Shown: positions 40,142-49,744 of the stretch, piece after piece
How positions within the stretch are numbered: position 1 is the first letter of the stretch
Layout of the letters: every line of letters begins with the position of its first letter
Assembly: GCF_000372725.1 (NCBI RefSeq)
Contig: NW_005200088.1
Coordinates: 153,709 to 217,708 of the forward strand
Origin: Emiliania huxleyi CCMP1516
Taxonomy: Eukaryota; Haptophyta; Isochrysidales; Noelaerhabdaceae
Direction of reading: 5' to 3'
Length of the DNA: 64,000 nucleotides
The notes under the pieces: generated by a model
Databases searched by the model: none
What the model saw: the letters and a program-made list of their open reading frames with translations, nothing else
Told to the model about the DNA's origin: nothing
Translations under genes and position numbers: made by a program

Positions 40142-40277
40142 TGCACTTGGAGCACTTGGAGTGCAGTCGGTAACCTCACATCCAGGGCCGGGGAGCTAAG
40201 AAGCGCACCCAGCGGGCCGGATGATCGGTGTCGGGTTGCGGGCAAGAGAGCCCTAGCCCCGGGGGTGCGCGTTCGCA
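40142..40277 (+). repeat. ~136-bp dispersed repeat, copy A
   Basis: It starts TGCACTTGGAGCACTTGGAG and ends CCCCGGGGGTGCGCGTTCGCA. A second copy at 59303-59440 is about 90% identical by eye. Internal GC hairpins (GGGCnnGAGAGCCC) suggest a structured RNA or SINE origin. Confidence 0.75.
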
Positions 40278-40521
40278 CACTGCTCACTGGGCACGTAACT
40301 GGGCACCACTGGCACGTGACTTGCGCACCGGCACCGATTTGCACAGCACTCGACTTGCGCACCGGCACGACTCAGGCACCGAATGGGGAAAAGAATTCAC
40401 GGGAAACACACCAAGGCGCCGGCGACACGGTCAGGGCGGTGGGACGCCGCTGGGGCACGCACCGCTCCGGCTCTGCAGGGAGCGCCCGGAATGCCACGGC
40501 AAACCAGTGCGTGCCTCGAGC

Positions 40522-41200
40522 TCAGCACGCCCTTCCTCGGGCAACGAGATTGATCTCTCCATCGGCGGCCATGAGTTTGCCCGACATGTACGTGGTGAAC
40601 ACATCCATCGGGAGCGGCCCTCGGAGCCAGCGGAGCTGCCGGTCCGGGTTGAACGCCTTGACGATCTGAATGATCTGGTCGCCCTCCAACTGCGCTTGTT
40701 CCCAATTGCCGACATGGTGGTGAGGCGCATTGATCGTATCCCGAACGTTCCGAACTGCAGCCTCGTTGTTGAACCCGACGAGCTGGTCCATTTCAACCTC
40801 GTAGAAGTCGTCGCCGGCCATGCGCATGGCGACCATTGACACTGCGGCAATGTCACCGCACGCATTCTGGACTTGGTCAATGCGGAAGTGTGTCTTCGTT
40901 TTGAGCCCAACTTTGCGGCAAAAGGCAGCTACAGCCGCCGAGGTTCGGCGACTGAGGAAATCGAACACCACACATTCGCCAGTTCGACCCGGGACGTCCT
41001 GAAAATTGAGGCACTGGTCATCTGTGTCCGGAGCCTTGCTCGCAGCCGACTTGGTGCCAGCAGGCTCATGCCTGGGTCGCTGCTGGCCTGGGAGCCATGC
41101 ATCCCTCGTGCCAAACCTTTGAGCTCTCGGAGCGACATTGCGTTGATATCTTGGATGGTGACTGACACCGACGGGATGCCTTCAGCTGTGGAGCCGCTCC
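40522..41200 (-). CDS. Unidentified ORF with cysteine-peptidase-like motif
   Basis: The better part reads VVFDFLSRRTSAAVAAFCRK, THFRIDQVQNACGDIAAVSM and MDQLVGFNNEAAV. The QxxxCGD core resembles the Gln and Cys of Ulp1/adenain-type peptidases, but no catalytic His was placed, so the family call is tentative. An upstream segment in another minus frame (SVSVTIQDINAMSLRELKGL) also looks coding and may be an earlier exon. It lies 2.2 kb from a DUF7869 transposase on the same strand, so both may be remains of one mobile element. Confidence 0.35.
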
Positions 41201-41276
41201 CGCCGGCCTCGGCAGCGGTGCCTGTGGCGGATGTGGTGGCGGCGTCGGGGGGGAAGCGCCGGCAGCCGCTGCGGCT

Positions 41277-41849
41277 GTGGCGCAGCAGCCGTTCTCGCAG
41301 AGGCCTCCGGAGTTTTGGCAGCAACAGCCGCCGTGTCAGCAGCCGATCTCGTGGCCGCCAGGCCACGATGGCGGGTGGCCTCAGGTGGGCATGCAGGGCC
41401 CGGCGCAGGGCGCCGCGCAAGGCGCCGCGCAGGGCGGCATGTACTCGGCTGCGCAGGGCGGCATGTACTCGGCTGCGCAGGCTGCGCCTCACGCCGCCAT
41501 GCAGCCTTTCGCTGGCGGAGTGTGGCAGCCGCCCCGCCCTCAGTCGTTGCAGTGGGCCCCATCGCCCTACCAACCACCCTACACACCGCACTACCTTCCC
41601 GCTTGCCCGCCGAGCTCGAGCGCGCCTTGGATGGCTGCCGTGCCGGGCCCGCGCGATTGCGTTGAGGAGCTGGCAGCGCTCCGTGCCGAGCAGCAGGATT
41701 CCGATGAACGGCGGCGGCGTGGGCGGACGAACAAGATAGCACGACTCGAGGCGCGAACGGCATACGAGGCGCGACACGCCGGCCAGCAGCACCCCCACTT
41801 CAACGCGTGGAATAACCCGCCGCCTCCCGGGTACGGGCCGCCGCGCTAG
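41277..41849 (+). CDS. Gln/Pro/Ala-rich low-complexity protein, C-terminal part
   Basis: The open frame ends at TAG 41849. It is rich in Gln, Pro and Ala with repeats of AQGAAQGGMYSAAQG and closes with a charged helix (CVEELAALRAEQQDSDERRR) and NPPPPGYGPPR. There is no ATG at the 5' end of this frame, so an upstream exon would be needed. No domain was recognised. It faces away from the minus-strand ORF to its left. Confidence 0.35.
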   Translation: MAQQPFSQRPPEFWQQQPPCQQPISWPPGHDGGWPQVGMQGPAQGAAQGAAQGGMYSAAQGGMYSAAQAAPHAAMQPFAGGVWQPPRPQSLQWAPSPYQPPYTPHYLPACPPSSSAPWMAAVPGPRDCVEELAALRAEQQDSDERRRRGRTNKIARLEARTAYEARHAGQQHPHFNAWNNPPPPGYGPPR

Positions 41850-43365
41850 AGTGCGAGGGGGGGGGGGGGGGGGGTTTGGGGAAAGGGTCTCCACAGTGTG
41901 GGTGTGCCGAGGTGGGGAGGAAGGGGCGGGGGCCGTGTCCGGGGGCTCACCAGGGATCGGCCACCGTGTACTGCAGCGTGCCTGAGAGAGTGGATGCTGT
42001 TGCGGGTCAGGGTCATAACAATTGCGCCGCGGGACACTTTCATCAACTTTTGAGTAGTAAGACACACGACACGCACTCTTCGTCTAGCGTCTACCTCGCG
42101 CCCGTACGAGATTATCGTGGCCACGAAAATATTTTTCCCCATGCGTGGTGTCGTGACGATAATCTTCCTCTTTGGTGTGCATTGGTGAAGCCTTGCGATT
42201 ACAACAAGTATAATTCGGCAGGGCCAAAAGAAAGAGAGAGGGGAGATCGGCGTCGGAGGCAAACTGAGTGTGGAGGTGCGTTTCTTTTGCCCAGTGTTGT
42301 GCGAGGGAGCTTTTGTTGTAAAATGCCTGTGCCCAGTGTTGTGCGAGGGAGTTTTGTTGTAAAATTCTTTTGCTTCGCACGACACGATTCACGCGACAGG
42401 CGAGGCGCGGGCGACGGCTTCCTCAGAACGCCTTGAGTTGTAAAATTGTTGTGCGAGGCAGTTCCGTCGTAAAATTCTTTTGCTTCGCCATGGATGGCGT
42501 CTCTCGGCCAGAGATGTCCGTCCATAATGGCGAAGTCTGGGTCCATACAAAAAGCCGTGAAATTGGGTCGGCATGCGAATAAGGTCCATGGATAGCAAAA
42601 ACGATGGCGTTTCAAACACTGGTTGCGCAGACAAGCGCCGATTGTGCTCAGCGGTGCCATGGCTTGTTCTCTCCCGCTGCGGCGCGCCAGCTCACCTCGG
42701 CTCGGCCGTGAGATCTGAGAGAAGATGAATCCAGTCACAACAGCCGGCGTTGTACGATTACCCCTGCTTAGGCCGGCCCCTCACGACCCTGAGATCGCGA
42801 GCCAGCTCTAGAAACCAACTCTGTCACGCCGCGCTAGGCGCGTGGGGCCAGGTGCTTACGAGACGTCGAGCCTTTACGGCGATAGTCGACTCCCTTTCGC
42901 GTACTCATTTGTGCCGATCCCTGAGGACGTGGGTTGTTGGCTCCTGAAGCCACTGTAGGCGCACAGCACTGCTGCAAGCACAGCTCTGAGCTGAACAACC
43001 GTGCGGCGGAGGGAGACATCACACTGGCGGCACAGCACCACACCGAGGTTCGGCGACGGGAGTGGCGGCGACGGTGGTGGCGGTGAGAGCCGATGGCAGC
43101 GCCGGCAGAGAGGGCGGCGGCGTCGGTGGGGTGGCATCGGCGGCGGTGAGGGGGCCGAGTGCCAGTCACCACGCCACAGGGTCACTCCTTGCCGAGGACC
43201 GCGAGCGCGTGAAACCACGTCCACTTACCTACAGTAGGTTCTACGCCGAGCGCCTCGCCTGGGAAGCGAGAGCGCGTGACGATCGGCGAAGCCAGCAGTT
43301 CGACATGTGACGAGGTTTAAAGGGAAGTGTTAGAGTAAAAAGAGCAAAACACACCACTTGGCTAT
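41850..43365. other. Intergenic with repeats
   Basis: A poly-G run lies at 41857-41875. At least three partial copies of CCAGTGTTGTGCGAGGGAG followed by TGTTGTAAAATTCTTTT lie at about 42290-42325, 42331-42372 and 42447-42484. No gene was seen; GGCGGC-rich sequence at 43050-43150 gives only low-complexity frames. Confidence 0.5.
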
Positions 43366-43959
43366 CTAATCGCTCGCAAACGGCGCCTCCCTTGGCGAGG
43401 CGCCTTCCATCATGGGATCCGGCGGTGGTCTCTTGAAGATCGGGATGCCGTTTGGGTCCGAGACCTTCACCTCGTCTGGGTTGGTGGAGGGCAGCCACAC
43501 TGGGTCCGTTGCAAGCTCCTTGTAGTGAAATACGACGTCGCCCGACGGCTTTTTGTGAATCCAGAAGTGGTGCGGCTTGTGAATCTCGTCGTCGACATAA
43601 GCCTCGTGAATTCCCGTCGCGCGATCGCCGGTGTCCAACAGGTAAGGCTCGAACCACTTTATCCAGTCAAAGACACTGTCGATTGGCTCGATCAGTCCGT
43701 ACGCTCGGTTGCCCATGGCTTGCTGAATGCCTTCTTGAAACTTGGACGGCGTGGTGACCCGTGTCAACTCTCTCTTGAGAAATTTGGAGAGCGAAGAGAA
43801 GAACTGATCAATGTCTTCGTGCGTGTGGCCGACGAGAAGGAAGGAAAAGAAGACCTCCGAAACGTAGCTGTGGTGCACCATCATCGCAAAGAATGCTAGC
43901 ATGGTCCAGCACTTGTTGTCCGACGCATTGTCCGACTGCACGTACAATGTCTTTGGCAT
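43366..43959 (-). CDS. DUF7869-type transposase, partial
   Basis: The frame reads LYVQSDNASDNKCWTMLAFF, then FSFLLVGHTHEDIDQFFSSL and SKFLKREL. Y.Q.DNA....N and GHTHEDIDQ.FS are the hallmarks of the DUF7869 group of plant, protist and algal DNA-transposon proteins, which contain an RNase-H-like catalytic core. About 200 residues are open from the left end at 43959; the N-terminal part found in full-length members was not located. It ends at TAG or equivalent near 43366. No inverted ends were recognised. Confidence 0.65.
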   Translation of the reverse strand: MPKTLYVQSDNASDNKCWTMLAFFAMMVHHSYVSEVFFSFLLVGHTHEDIDQFFSSLSKFLKRELTRVTTPSKFQEGIQQAMGNRAYGLIEPIDSVFDWIKWFEPYLLDTGDRATGIHEAYVDDEIHKPHHFWIHKKPSGDVVFHYKELATDPVWLPSTNPDEVKVSDPNGIPIFKRPPPDPMMEGASPREAPFASD

Positions 43960-44293
43960 GGGGCTCGACGCGTAGACCTCTGCTAGCGTGCGGCGGATGC
44001 ACTACCCCGCAGGTCGCAGGAGAACGAGCGGCCCGCACAGACCGTGAGCTCTGGACAACTTCTCGACGGACTGTCGACACTGGATCCAGATGGATCTCTC
44101 AGCACTCGCGTCTTACATGCCACTCCGTCCGTCCGAGTCGGCCGCTGCATGCACATGCACATGTGCATGCGATCGCACGCACGACTGGCATCGCTAAAAA
44201 TCTTCCTACGCCGAGAAGAAAAAGAAATTGTCGACGCACACTGACAGTCACGTAAGTCTCAAACAAAATCTCAGCTTGTCAAAGTCATAATTA

Positions 44294-44366
44294 AGAAAGA
44301 AAGAAAGAAAACAGACAAGCCAATGGAGGGATGGGAGGACGGCACGCCGCCACGACGGGGATTTTT
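44294..44366 (-). repeat. Dispersed (TTTC)n-tailed repeat, copy upstream of FkbM gene
   Basis: On the plus strand: (GAAA)n, ACAGACAAGCCAATGGAGGG, ATGGGAGGACGGCACGCCGC, CACGACGGGGATTTT. It supplies an in-frame ATG at 44323, just 90 nt before the more likely start codon of the FkbM gene. Confidence 0.8.
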
Positions 44367-44412
44367 AATGAAACCTCGCTCCCTGGCTGACCACCGAGTA
44401 CCCCCTCATTCG

Positions 44413-45816
44413 ATGCTGCTTGCCTGCCTCCTCACTCTTGCCGAGCACGACGTTTCGTGCCGTCCTGCGATCGTCGCTGAGTGCTCTGGTGCCACGTGCC
44501 TTCGCGGGAAGAGGCAGTTTGGCTGTATCCAGCCGCCGCCGGTCGAAGGGCAGTGCTCGTTTCCACGCTTCTCCGCTCTCCACCTGTGCCGACGCTGGCC
44601 CGAGTGTGTCGCAGTCAACTGTGCCGCCTCGCGATCCGATTGTCAGGCGCGCGGCGAGGGTTACCGGCAGGCCCCTTCCTTTGGCGATGGAGCACTGTTT
44701 GTACCGCATGCGATGTCCGATGGCACGTCCGATAGCCGTGCCGTCTGCTTGGGACGGCTGCGGAGCCGCGCGTCAAGCTCCGTCTACGCGGGTGGAGTAC
44801 ATGAGATGCGCTGCTCTGCAGGCACGTGCATGACTAGCCAAGCTGATCCGAAGCTCGTGCTGGCCGCGGAAAGGCGCCTACGCCGCTTGAGTCGTCAGCG
44901 GCGCCTGCTGAACTCCTCACAACCCGAGCCGCTTCTGATCTTCACGCCGGTGCCTCCGGCAACGGCGAGTCCCATCGTCGCGTATGACTTGGCGCCAAAG
45001 GCCTTTGCATCTGGCCGGGTTGACGGTGGCGAGTCGTGGGCCGAGCGGGCGATCGAGCAACGCGCGTACGAGTCCACGTTCGGCAGAGACTACTTCATGT
45101 ATGACTCCCTCCACGTGTACCGCACCTTCTTTCCTGGAAAGCGCGACGGCTTCGTCCTCGAGGTTGGGGGCCTCGATGGTGCGGCCAGCCTCTCAAATTC
45201 TTACTTCTACGAGCGTTATCTCGGCTGGCGCGTACTGATGGTTGAGGCGTCACCCCTGAACTTTGCAAAGCTCTTCACGCGCCGCCCCGCTGCCTTCCGC
45301 CTGGAGGCGGCCCTTGGCGAGGCCCACCAGACACTGCGCTTCTCTGGGCACGGCTGCTGCGGCAGCCTTCTCAAGGGCGGCGCGGATAGCTATTTGGTGC
45401 GTTCCGTTCCGATTGGCGCGGTTCTGCGTGCGCTTGGAGTCGAACGGCTCGACTTTTGGTCGCTGGACGTCGAGGGCGCGGAACTGGCGGTGCTAAAGGG
45501 GATGGATTGGTCCATCCCCGTGTCGGTGCTGCTCATTGAGTCAGTCAATGACCCGATCCGAGCATTGCTGCGATCGCGCGGTTTCGAGCACCATCCCCAC
45601 GAAAGCCCGTCGCGTCTCAACGAGATCTGGGTCCACCATGAGCTGTCGCACGCGAAGCAGAAGGGGGCAGGCGCACTCGTGGCGAGCGCAAGGAGGAGGG
45701 GCAATGCCGCGCTGCCTTCCGCTGCCGTCAGCCGGGGCTTTGCGTTTTGTTTGCTAGCGTGTTTGTTGTGCGTTTGTGTTGCGGTTGCGTCACTGTGCCA
45801 CGATGGAGCATTCTAA
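44413..45816 (+). CDS. FkbM-family methyltransferase, secretory
   Basis: ATG 44413 begins MLLACLLTLAEHDVSC, a plausible short signal sequence, followed by a Cys-rich segment (~residues 15-140) that would suit an oxidising compartment. The methyltransferase domain is in the second half: GFVLEVGGLDGAASLSNSYF is the SAM-binding loop, then GWRVLMVEASP, LEAALGEAHQTLRF and LDFWSLDVEGAELAVLKGMD. FkbM enzymes O-methylate sugars or polyketides. The C-terminus ends in a hydrophobic helix (GFAFCLLACLLCVCVAVASL), possibly a membrane anchor. It is single-exon. The longer frame from 44323 starts inside a dispersed repeat and is less likely. Acceptor unknown. Confidence 0.8.
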   Translation: MLLACLLTLAEHDVSCRPAIVAECSGATCLRGKRQFGCIQPPPVEGQCSFPRFSALHLCRRWPECVAVNCAASRSDCQARGEGYRQAPSFGDGALFVPHAMSDGTSDSRAVCLGRLRSRASSSVYAGGVHEMRCSAGTCMTSQADPKLVLAAERRLRRLSRQRRLLNSSQPEPLLIFTPVPPATASPIVAYDLAPKAFASGRVDGGESWAERAIEQRAYESTFGRDYFMYDSLHVYRTFFPGKRDGFVLEVGGLDGAASLSNSYFYERYLGWRVLMVEASPLNFAKLFTRRPAAFRLEAALGEAHQTLRFSGHGCCGSLLKGGADSYLVRSVPIGAVLRALGVERLDFWSLDVEGAELAVLKGMDWSIPVSVLLIESVNDPIRALLRSRGFEHHPHESPSRLNEIWVHHELSHAKQKGAGALVASARRRGNAALPSAAVSRGFAFCLLACLLCVCVAVASLCHDGAF

Positions 45817-45838
45817 GGGGCTCGCAGATGGCCGAACT

Positions 45839-46426
45839 CTAGATGACTAGTGTACCGGTCCGCCGTGAACTGTGAAGAGGCAGTTTCGCCCACACCGTGT
45901 TGGTTAGGTTCTGAGGGTTGAAACCAGCCAGCCCGCTGCGCACCGCCGCCTCCGCCACCGCTTCGTACAGCGCGTCCGCAGCCACGCCCGCCGTCGCGTA
46001 CGCCCACGCCGTGTTGGCCAGCGCCTGAGGCTTGAAGCCAGCCAGCCCGCCGCGCACCGCCGCCTCCGCCACGGCTGTGTACAACAGGTTCTGAGGGTTG
46101 AAGCCATCCAGCTCGCCGCGCACCGCCGCCTCCGCCACCGCTACGAACAACGGGTGCACCATCCTCGCTTGCAGGCCGCACTTTGCAACGCCGTGAGACA
46201 CATTGGCCAGCTCGCGTGCACGGCACGAAGAAATGAGGTCCAGCGTGCGCTGCACCAGCTGCTCAAGCTGCTCCTCGTGCCGCCGCTCGACGCGCTGCTT
46301 GCCCAGTTTGTTCCACAAGTCATTTTCCCAGATACAGTGCGTACATGGTGTTCCGGCCTCAACAAAGTTGGTACATGCGGCCATATCACCGTGGGTTACC
46401 GCTTCCCATCTGAACAGCGAAGTCAA
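45839..46426 (-). CDS. OPR/FAST-like helical-repeat protein, short
   Basis: Three to four repeats of a ~37-residue unit, VAEAAVRGGLAGFKPQALAN plus TAWAYATAGV, follow an N-terminal region with VQRTLDLISSCRARELANVS. The F.PQ.LANT.WA.A pattern resembles octotricopeptide (OPR) and FASTK-type repeats that bind organelle RNA in algae. Full-length members have many more repeats, so this is a fragment, a small gene or the end of one with unlocated exons. DNA copies of the unit are nearly identical, which implies recent expansion. Confidence 0.6.
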   Translation of the reverse strand: MTSLFRWEAVTHGDMAACTNFVEAGTPCTHCIWENDLWNKLGKQRVERRHEEQLEQLVQRTLDLISSCRARELANVSHGVAKCGLQARMVHPLFVAVAEAAVRGELDGFNPQNLLYTAVAEAAVRGGLAGFKPQALANTAWAYATAGVAADALYEAVAEAAVRSGLAGFNPQNLTNTVWAKLPLHSSRRTGTLVI

Positions 46427-46938
46427 GCACGGTCGAGCTCAGGTAGTACTTCCATCCGGGAGGGGGAGGGAAGGCTGAGTGCTGCATGTTTTTGCATCTC
46501 TTTTTGCATCTCTTTTCTCTGTTGCCTCTACTTAACTGTCCCAGATGAGCTCCCCTCTACTCCGTCGTGACAGTCGCGATTCCGGAGGCTAGGTCTGATA
46601 GAGCCTTAGAGCGCCAGCTCGCTCGCTCCGGCGGCTCGAACGTTTATACCGCCTCCGCCCCGCGCACACCGCGCAGCGAGGAGAAACGCGACGTGGGTCT
46701 GCTTTTCTCTACTTTTGCTTCGCGTTGCCTCTATCTACTTCGCCAAAAATTCGTCCCCGTCACCCAAAAAAGAAGGGCTTGTCTGGTAATAGCTCAAACA
46801 GGTTCTGCAGAGGTTGACCGCGCCCCACCCCCGTCCCTCTCGTCCAGTCCGAGCCTCGACGCGTCGACGCTGCCTTTGATCGATCGACACAGGAACTACG
46901 TTTCGTGGCCGTTGATTGGTGTCTGTACCACTGTCCCA
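46427..46938. other. Upstream region of SPRY gene
   Basis: No gene was seen. The SPRY frame is open leftwards to 46567, but its first ~120 residues look non-coding. Confidence 0.4.
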
Positions 46939-48045
46939 ATGCCCCTGTTTCGGCGCTCCAGCCAGGGGACCGGAAGGAAGGTGGCGGAGGGGGAGCGCGG
47001 CGGCGCGTCGCCGCCCACCAAGAAGGCTGCCGAAGACAAGGAGTCCCGCAAGGCTGCCGCGGGCGCGGCGGCGGTTGCGGCGAGGGAGCTGTCGTCGCAA
47101 AAGCAGCAGCAGGACAAGGGGGAGGAGAAGGTGGTTGTGGTTGAAGCGCTCCCCGCGGCAAAGATTCCCGCCGTGGATTCGGGTCCTGTCCCGTGCGCCT
47201 GCTGGCGCGCCGACCGTACTGGTGCCGGGGTCGAGGTGGAGCCGGGGGAGCGGCTGATGGTGGCGCGCAAGGCCACGGCCGGATGGGGCTGTCAGCTGGC
47301 GGAGGGGTTCGTTTCCAAGCGATTGACTGAGGTGGTCCTCGCAATCGACCAGGCCGAGGGCGACGCGTTCTACGGCGTCGTCGGCCGCAACTTTTCGCCC
47401 GGCGGCTGGGATACGCCCTTCTGCGGTGGCTCGGCGGACCAGCACTGCATTGGGGTGCAGAGCGGGAGTGGCCGCGTGGTGTACAAGGGGCGCGAGACGG
47501 AGATGGTGCTCAAGCCTCTGACCAAGGGCGCTCAGCTCCGGCTGCTGATCGACATGGAGCGACAGGCGTGCGATAGTTCAGCCCGGCCACTCTCTTTGCG
47601 GCAGACAAGAGATGCTCCTCACCCCGCTCCACCTGTGCGCAGGCGCTCGACATGCAGCTCATCGAGCCGTCGGGAAAGCTCTCCGTCTCCGTCACCCTTG
47701 AGGGAGAGACCAAGCTGCCGCCCGAGGTGACCGTCGCGGTGTCTCTCGGACCGGGTACCCGCGCAACAGGGCCGGCCTGTGGCTACGACTCAGAGTCGCT
47801 TAGACGTCATGATGCAAACAGGTAGCCACGCGGTGCGGGTGGTGCACGTGGAGAGCAGGCCGTCGGACGACACGCGCTCAATCTGCAACACCAAAGACTT
47901 GTGGGACCCGAGCAACGTCGTCGCGCCGATGGGCCTCGACGGCCGCGCGAATGGCCAGTCGGACGCGGCGAGGCAGCGTCGGCACGAGGCGCCACCGCCA
48001 TATGAGAGAGAGAGAGAGAGAGAGACTTCTCTTCTCCATATGTAG
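46939..48045 (+). CDS. SPRY-like domain protein
   Basis: ATG 46939 (MPLFRRSSQGTGRKVAEGER) opens a Lys/Ala-rich region followed by a beta-rich domain: ACWRADRTG, GERLMVARKATAGWGCQLAE, VVLAIDQAEGDAFYGVVGRN, GGWDTPFCGGSADQHCIGVQ, GRVVYKGRETEMVLKPL and LRLLIDMERQ. The pattern fits SPRY/B30.2. Two direct-repeat introns complete it: 47566-47642 (GC donor; joins MERQ|ALDMQLIEPSGKLSVSV) and 47755-47821 (GT donor; joins LGPG|SHAVRVVHVESRPS). The final exon runs to the stop at 48043-48045. It is probably a cytosolic or nuclear protein-interaction factor. The domain assignment is by pattern only. Confidence 0.65.
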
Positions 48046-48391
48046 CCCTCATCGGCGCCAACAGACCTCTTGCGACAGCATTGGCGTGTGGATAGGCCTT
48101 TCTCGCGTCGATCCTGGGCGTGCCGGGCTGATTTGGCGAGGGGGGGGGGGGGGGGGCTCCCGAGAGCAGGCCGGGGAAGAAAGATGGAATTTTGCGTTGT
48201 TGTAGGTATATTGTTGGCAAATGTTGGTATGCTTTTTTCGTTTCTTATTAGCGTAAAAATCTTTTAGTTTAGTTCGCCGTCCTCGCCGTCCTCGCGGGAG
48301 TCGCTTAGGCGGCTCCAGTGGTGTATCTGTGGCGCGGAGAATTCTTTTAGTTGTTGGGTTCCGAAACTCGCCAGCGCTCGCCTGCTGCACC
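48046..48391. other. Intergenic
   Basis: It contains a poly-G run (about 48140-48157) and AT-rich sequence before kelch copy 2, including GAGAATTCTTTTAG just upstream. No gene was seen. Confidence 0.4.
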
Positions 48392-49564
48392 ATGGCCTCC
48401 CACCGCATCGGCGCCCGCGTCGCGGGCCTCTCGCCAGAGCAGCTGTGCGCCATCATCGAGGCGCAGGCGGGTGCGAGCGACGCCGCGCTGCGCGTGGCGG
48501 AGGAGCACGCCGCTCGGCTCGTGGAGCAGCCCGAGTGGGTCCTCTCCGAGGTCCTCCTCTCGCCGGACCTCGCCCCGCACATCCTCGCCCAGCTGCCGAC
48601 CAAGGAGCACGCCGCCAAGGGGACGTGCCGCGCGTGGCGCCGCGGCTGGAAGGAGACGCTGAAGAAGCGCGAGAGGCAGCGCATGCTCGTGATCGGCGGC
48701 TACGGCAGCAACGACGAGTTTCTCAACTCGCTGGAGCGGTACGACCCGTCAACGAATGCGTGGGAGGGGGAGGCTGTGGCGCCAATGCTGTCGGCACGAA
48801 AGTATGCCGGCATGGCGGTGCTCGATGGCAAGCTCTACGCGGCGGGCGGCCAAGTTGCGGTAGACGATGGCGAGGACGACGAGGAGGACGGCGCAACTTC
48901 CAACCTGGTGGAGCGGTACGACTTTGAAACGAAAGCGTGGGAGGCTGTGGCGCCGATGGCGGTCGAGCGGTTTGTTCACGCCATGGCGGTGCTCGACGGC
49001 AAGCTGTACACTGTGGGAGGCGATGACGACGACGGCCTCCTCAGCTCCGTGGAGCGGTACGACCCGGCTGCGAACGCGTGGGAGGCGGTGGCGCCGATGG
49101 CGACAGCACGCGAGAATCACGCCGTGGCGGTGCTCGATGGCAAGCTGTACGCTGTGGGCGGGTACAACAACGGCATCCTCAGCTCGGTCGAGCGGTACGA
49201 CCCGGCCTTGGACGCGTGGGAGGCGGTGACGCCGATGGCGGTGCGGCGGGTAGCTTTCGGCGTGGCGGTGCTCGACGGCAAGCTGTACGCTGCTGGCGGG
49301 CGTGGTCACGACGGCGTCCTCAGCTCGGTGGAGCGGTACGATCCCGTGACGAACGCGTGGGAGGCAGTGGCGCCGATGACTACAGTGAGGATGACCCTGG
49401 CCGCGGCGGCGCTCGACGGCAAGTTGTGTGCTGTTGGCGGGCACAACGGCGCCTCGTCCCTCAGCTCGGTCGAGCGGTATGATCCGACAACCAATGTCTG
49501 GGAGGCGGTGGTGACGCCGATGGCGTCGGCGCGGATGGATGGTTTCGCTGTCTCCTTGATGTAG
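48392..49564 (+). CDS. F-box-like / kelch-repeat protein, copy 2
   Basis: ATG 48392 begins MASHRIGARVAGLSPEQLCA as in the other copies. After the F-box-like segment (DLAPHILAQLPTKEHAAKGT then CRAWRRGW), six kelch blades run to the end (SSVERYDPTTNVWEAVVTPM). Blade loops differ from copies 1 and 3, for example GGQVAVDDGEDDEEDGATS. It is single-exon. A (GAAA)n-type dispersed repeat starts 25 nt after the stop. Its likely role is substrate recognition for ubiquitin ligation, inferred from architecture. Confidence 0.85.
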   Translation: MASHRIGARVAGLSPEQLCAIIEAQAGASDAALRVAEEHAARLVEQPEWVLSEVLLSPDLAPHILAQLPTKEHAAKGTCRAWRRGWKETLKKRERQRMLVIGGYGSNDEFLNSLERYDPSTNAWEGEAVAPMLSARKYAGMAVLDGKLYAAGGQVAVDDGEDDEEDGATSNLVERYDFETKAWEAVAPMAVERFVHAMAVLDGKLYTVGGDDDDGLLSSVERYDPAANAWEAVAPMATARENHAVAVLDGKLYAVGGYNNGILSSVERYDPALDAWEAVTPMAVRRVAFGVAVLDGKLYAAGGRGHDGVLSSVERYDPVTNAWEAVAPMTTVRMTLAAAALDGKLCAVGGHNGASSLSSVERYDPTTNVWEAVVTPMASARMDGFAVSLM

Positions 49565-49744
49565 TCCTTGTCGAGGTGCGAGAGGTGCAAAAGAAAGAAA
49601 GAAAGAAAACAGACAACCCAAGGGAGGGATGGGAGGTACGGAGGACCCGTCACCAGACGACGCAGGGCAGACGATGTGGAGGCGGAGCAGACGCGCAGGG
49701 CGAGACGAGGGAGGGAGCAGGATGTTGCTGAGATCAGCAGGAGG

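Larger units (their letters stand above)
39773..40521. other. Intergenic with mobile repeats
   Basis: It contains GTGTTGTGCGAGGGAGTT copies, a perfect hairpin (40074-40128) and one copy of a ~136-bp dispersed repeat (40142-40277). No gene was seen. Confidence 0.6.

Noticed and set aside
40929-42065. 378-residue minus-strand frame as one protein
   Set aside because: Most of it is antisense to the Gln/Pro-rich plus frame and low complexity; only the SVSVTIQDINAM region looks coding.
44323-44412. Longer N-terminus for the FkbM protein from ATG 44323
   Set aside because: These 30 codons lie in a dispersed repeat found at five other places; ATG 44413 with a hydrophobic leader is better.
49568-49744. 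N-terminal extension of the SET ORF
   Set aside because: It begins without ATG inside a (GAAA)n dispersed repeat.
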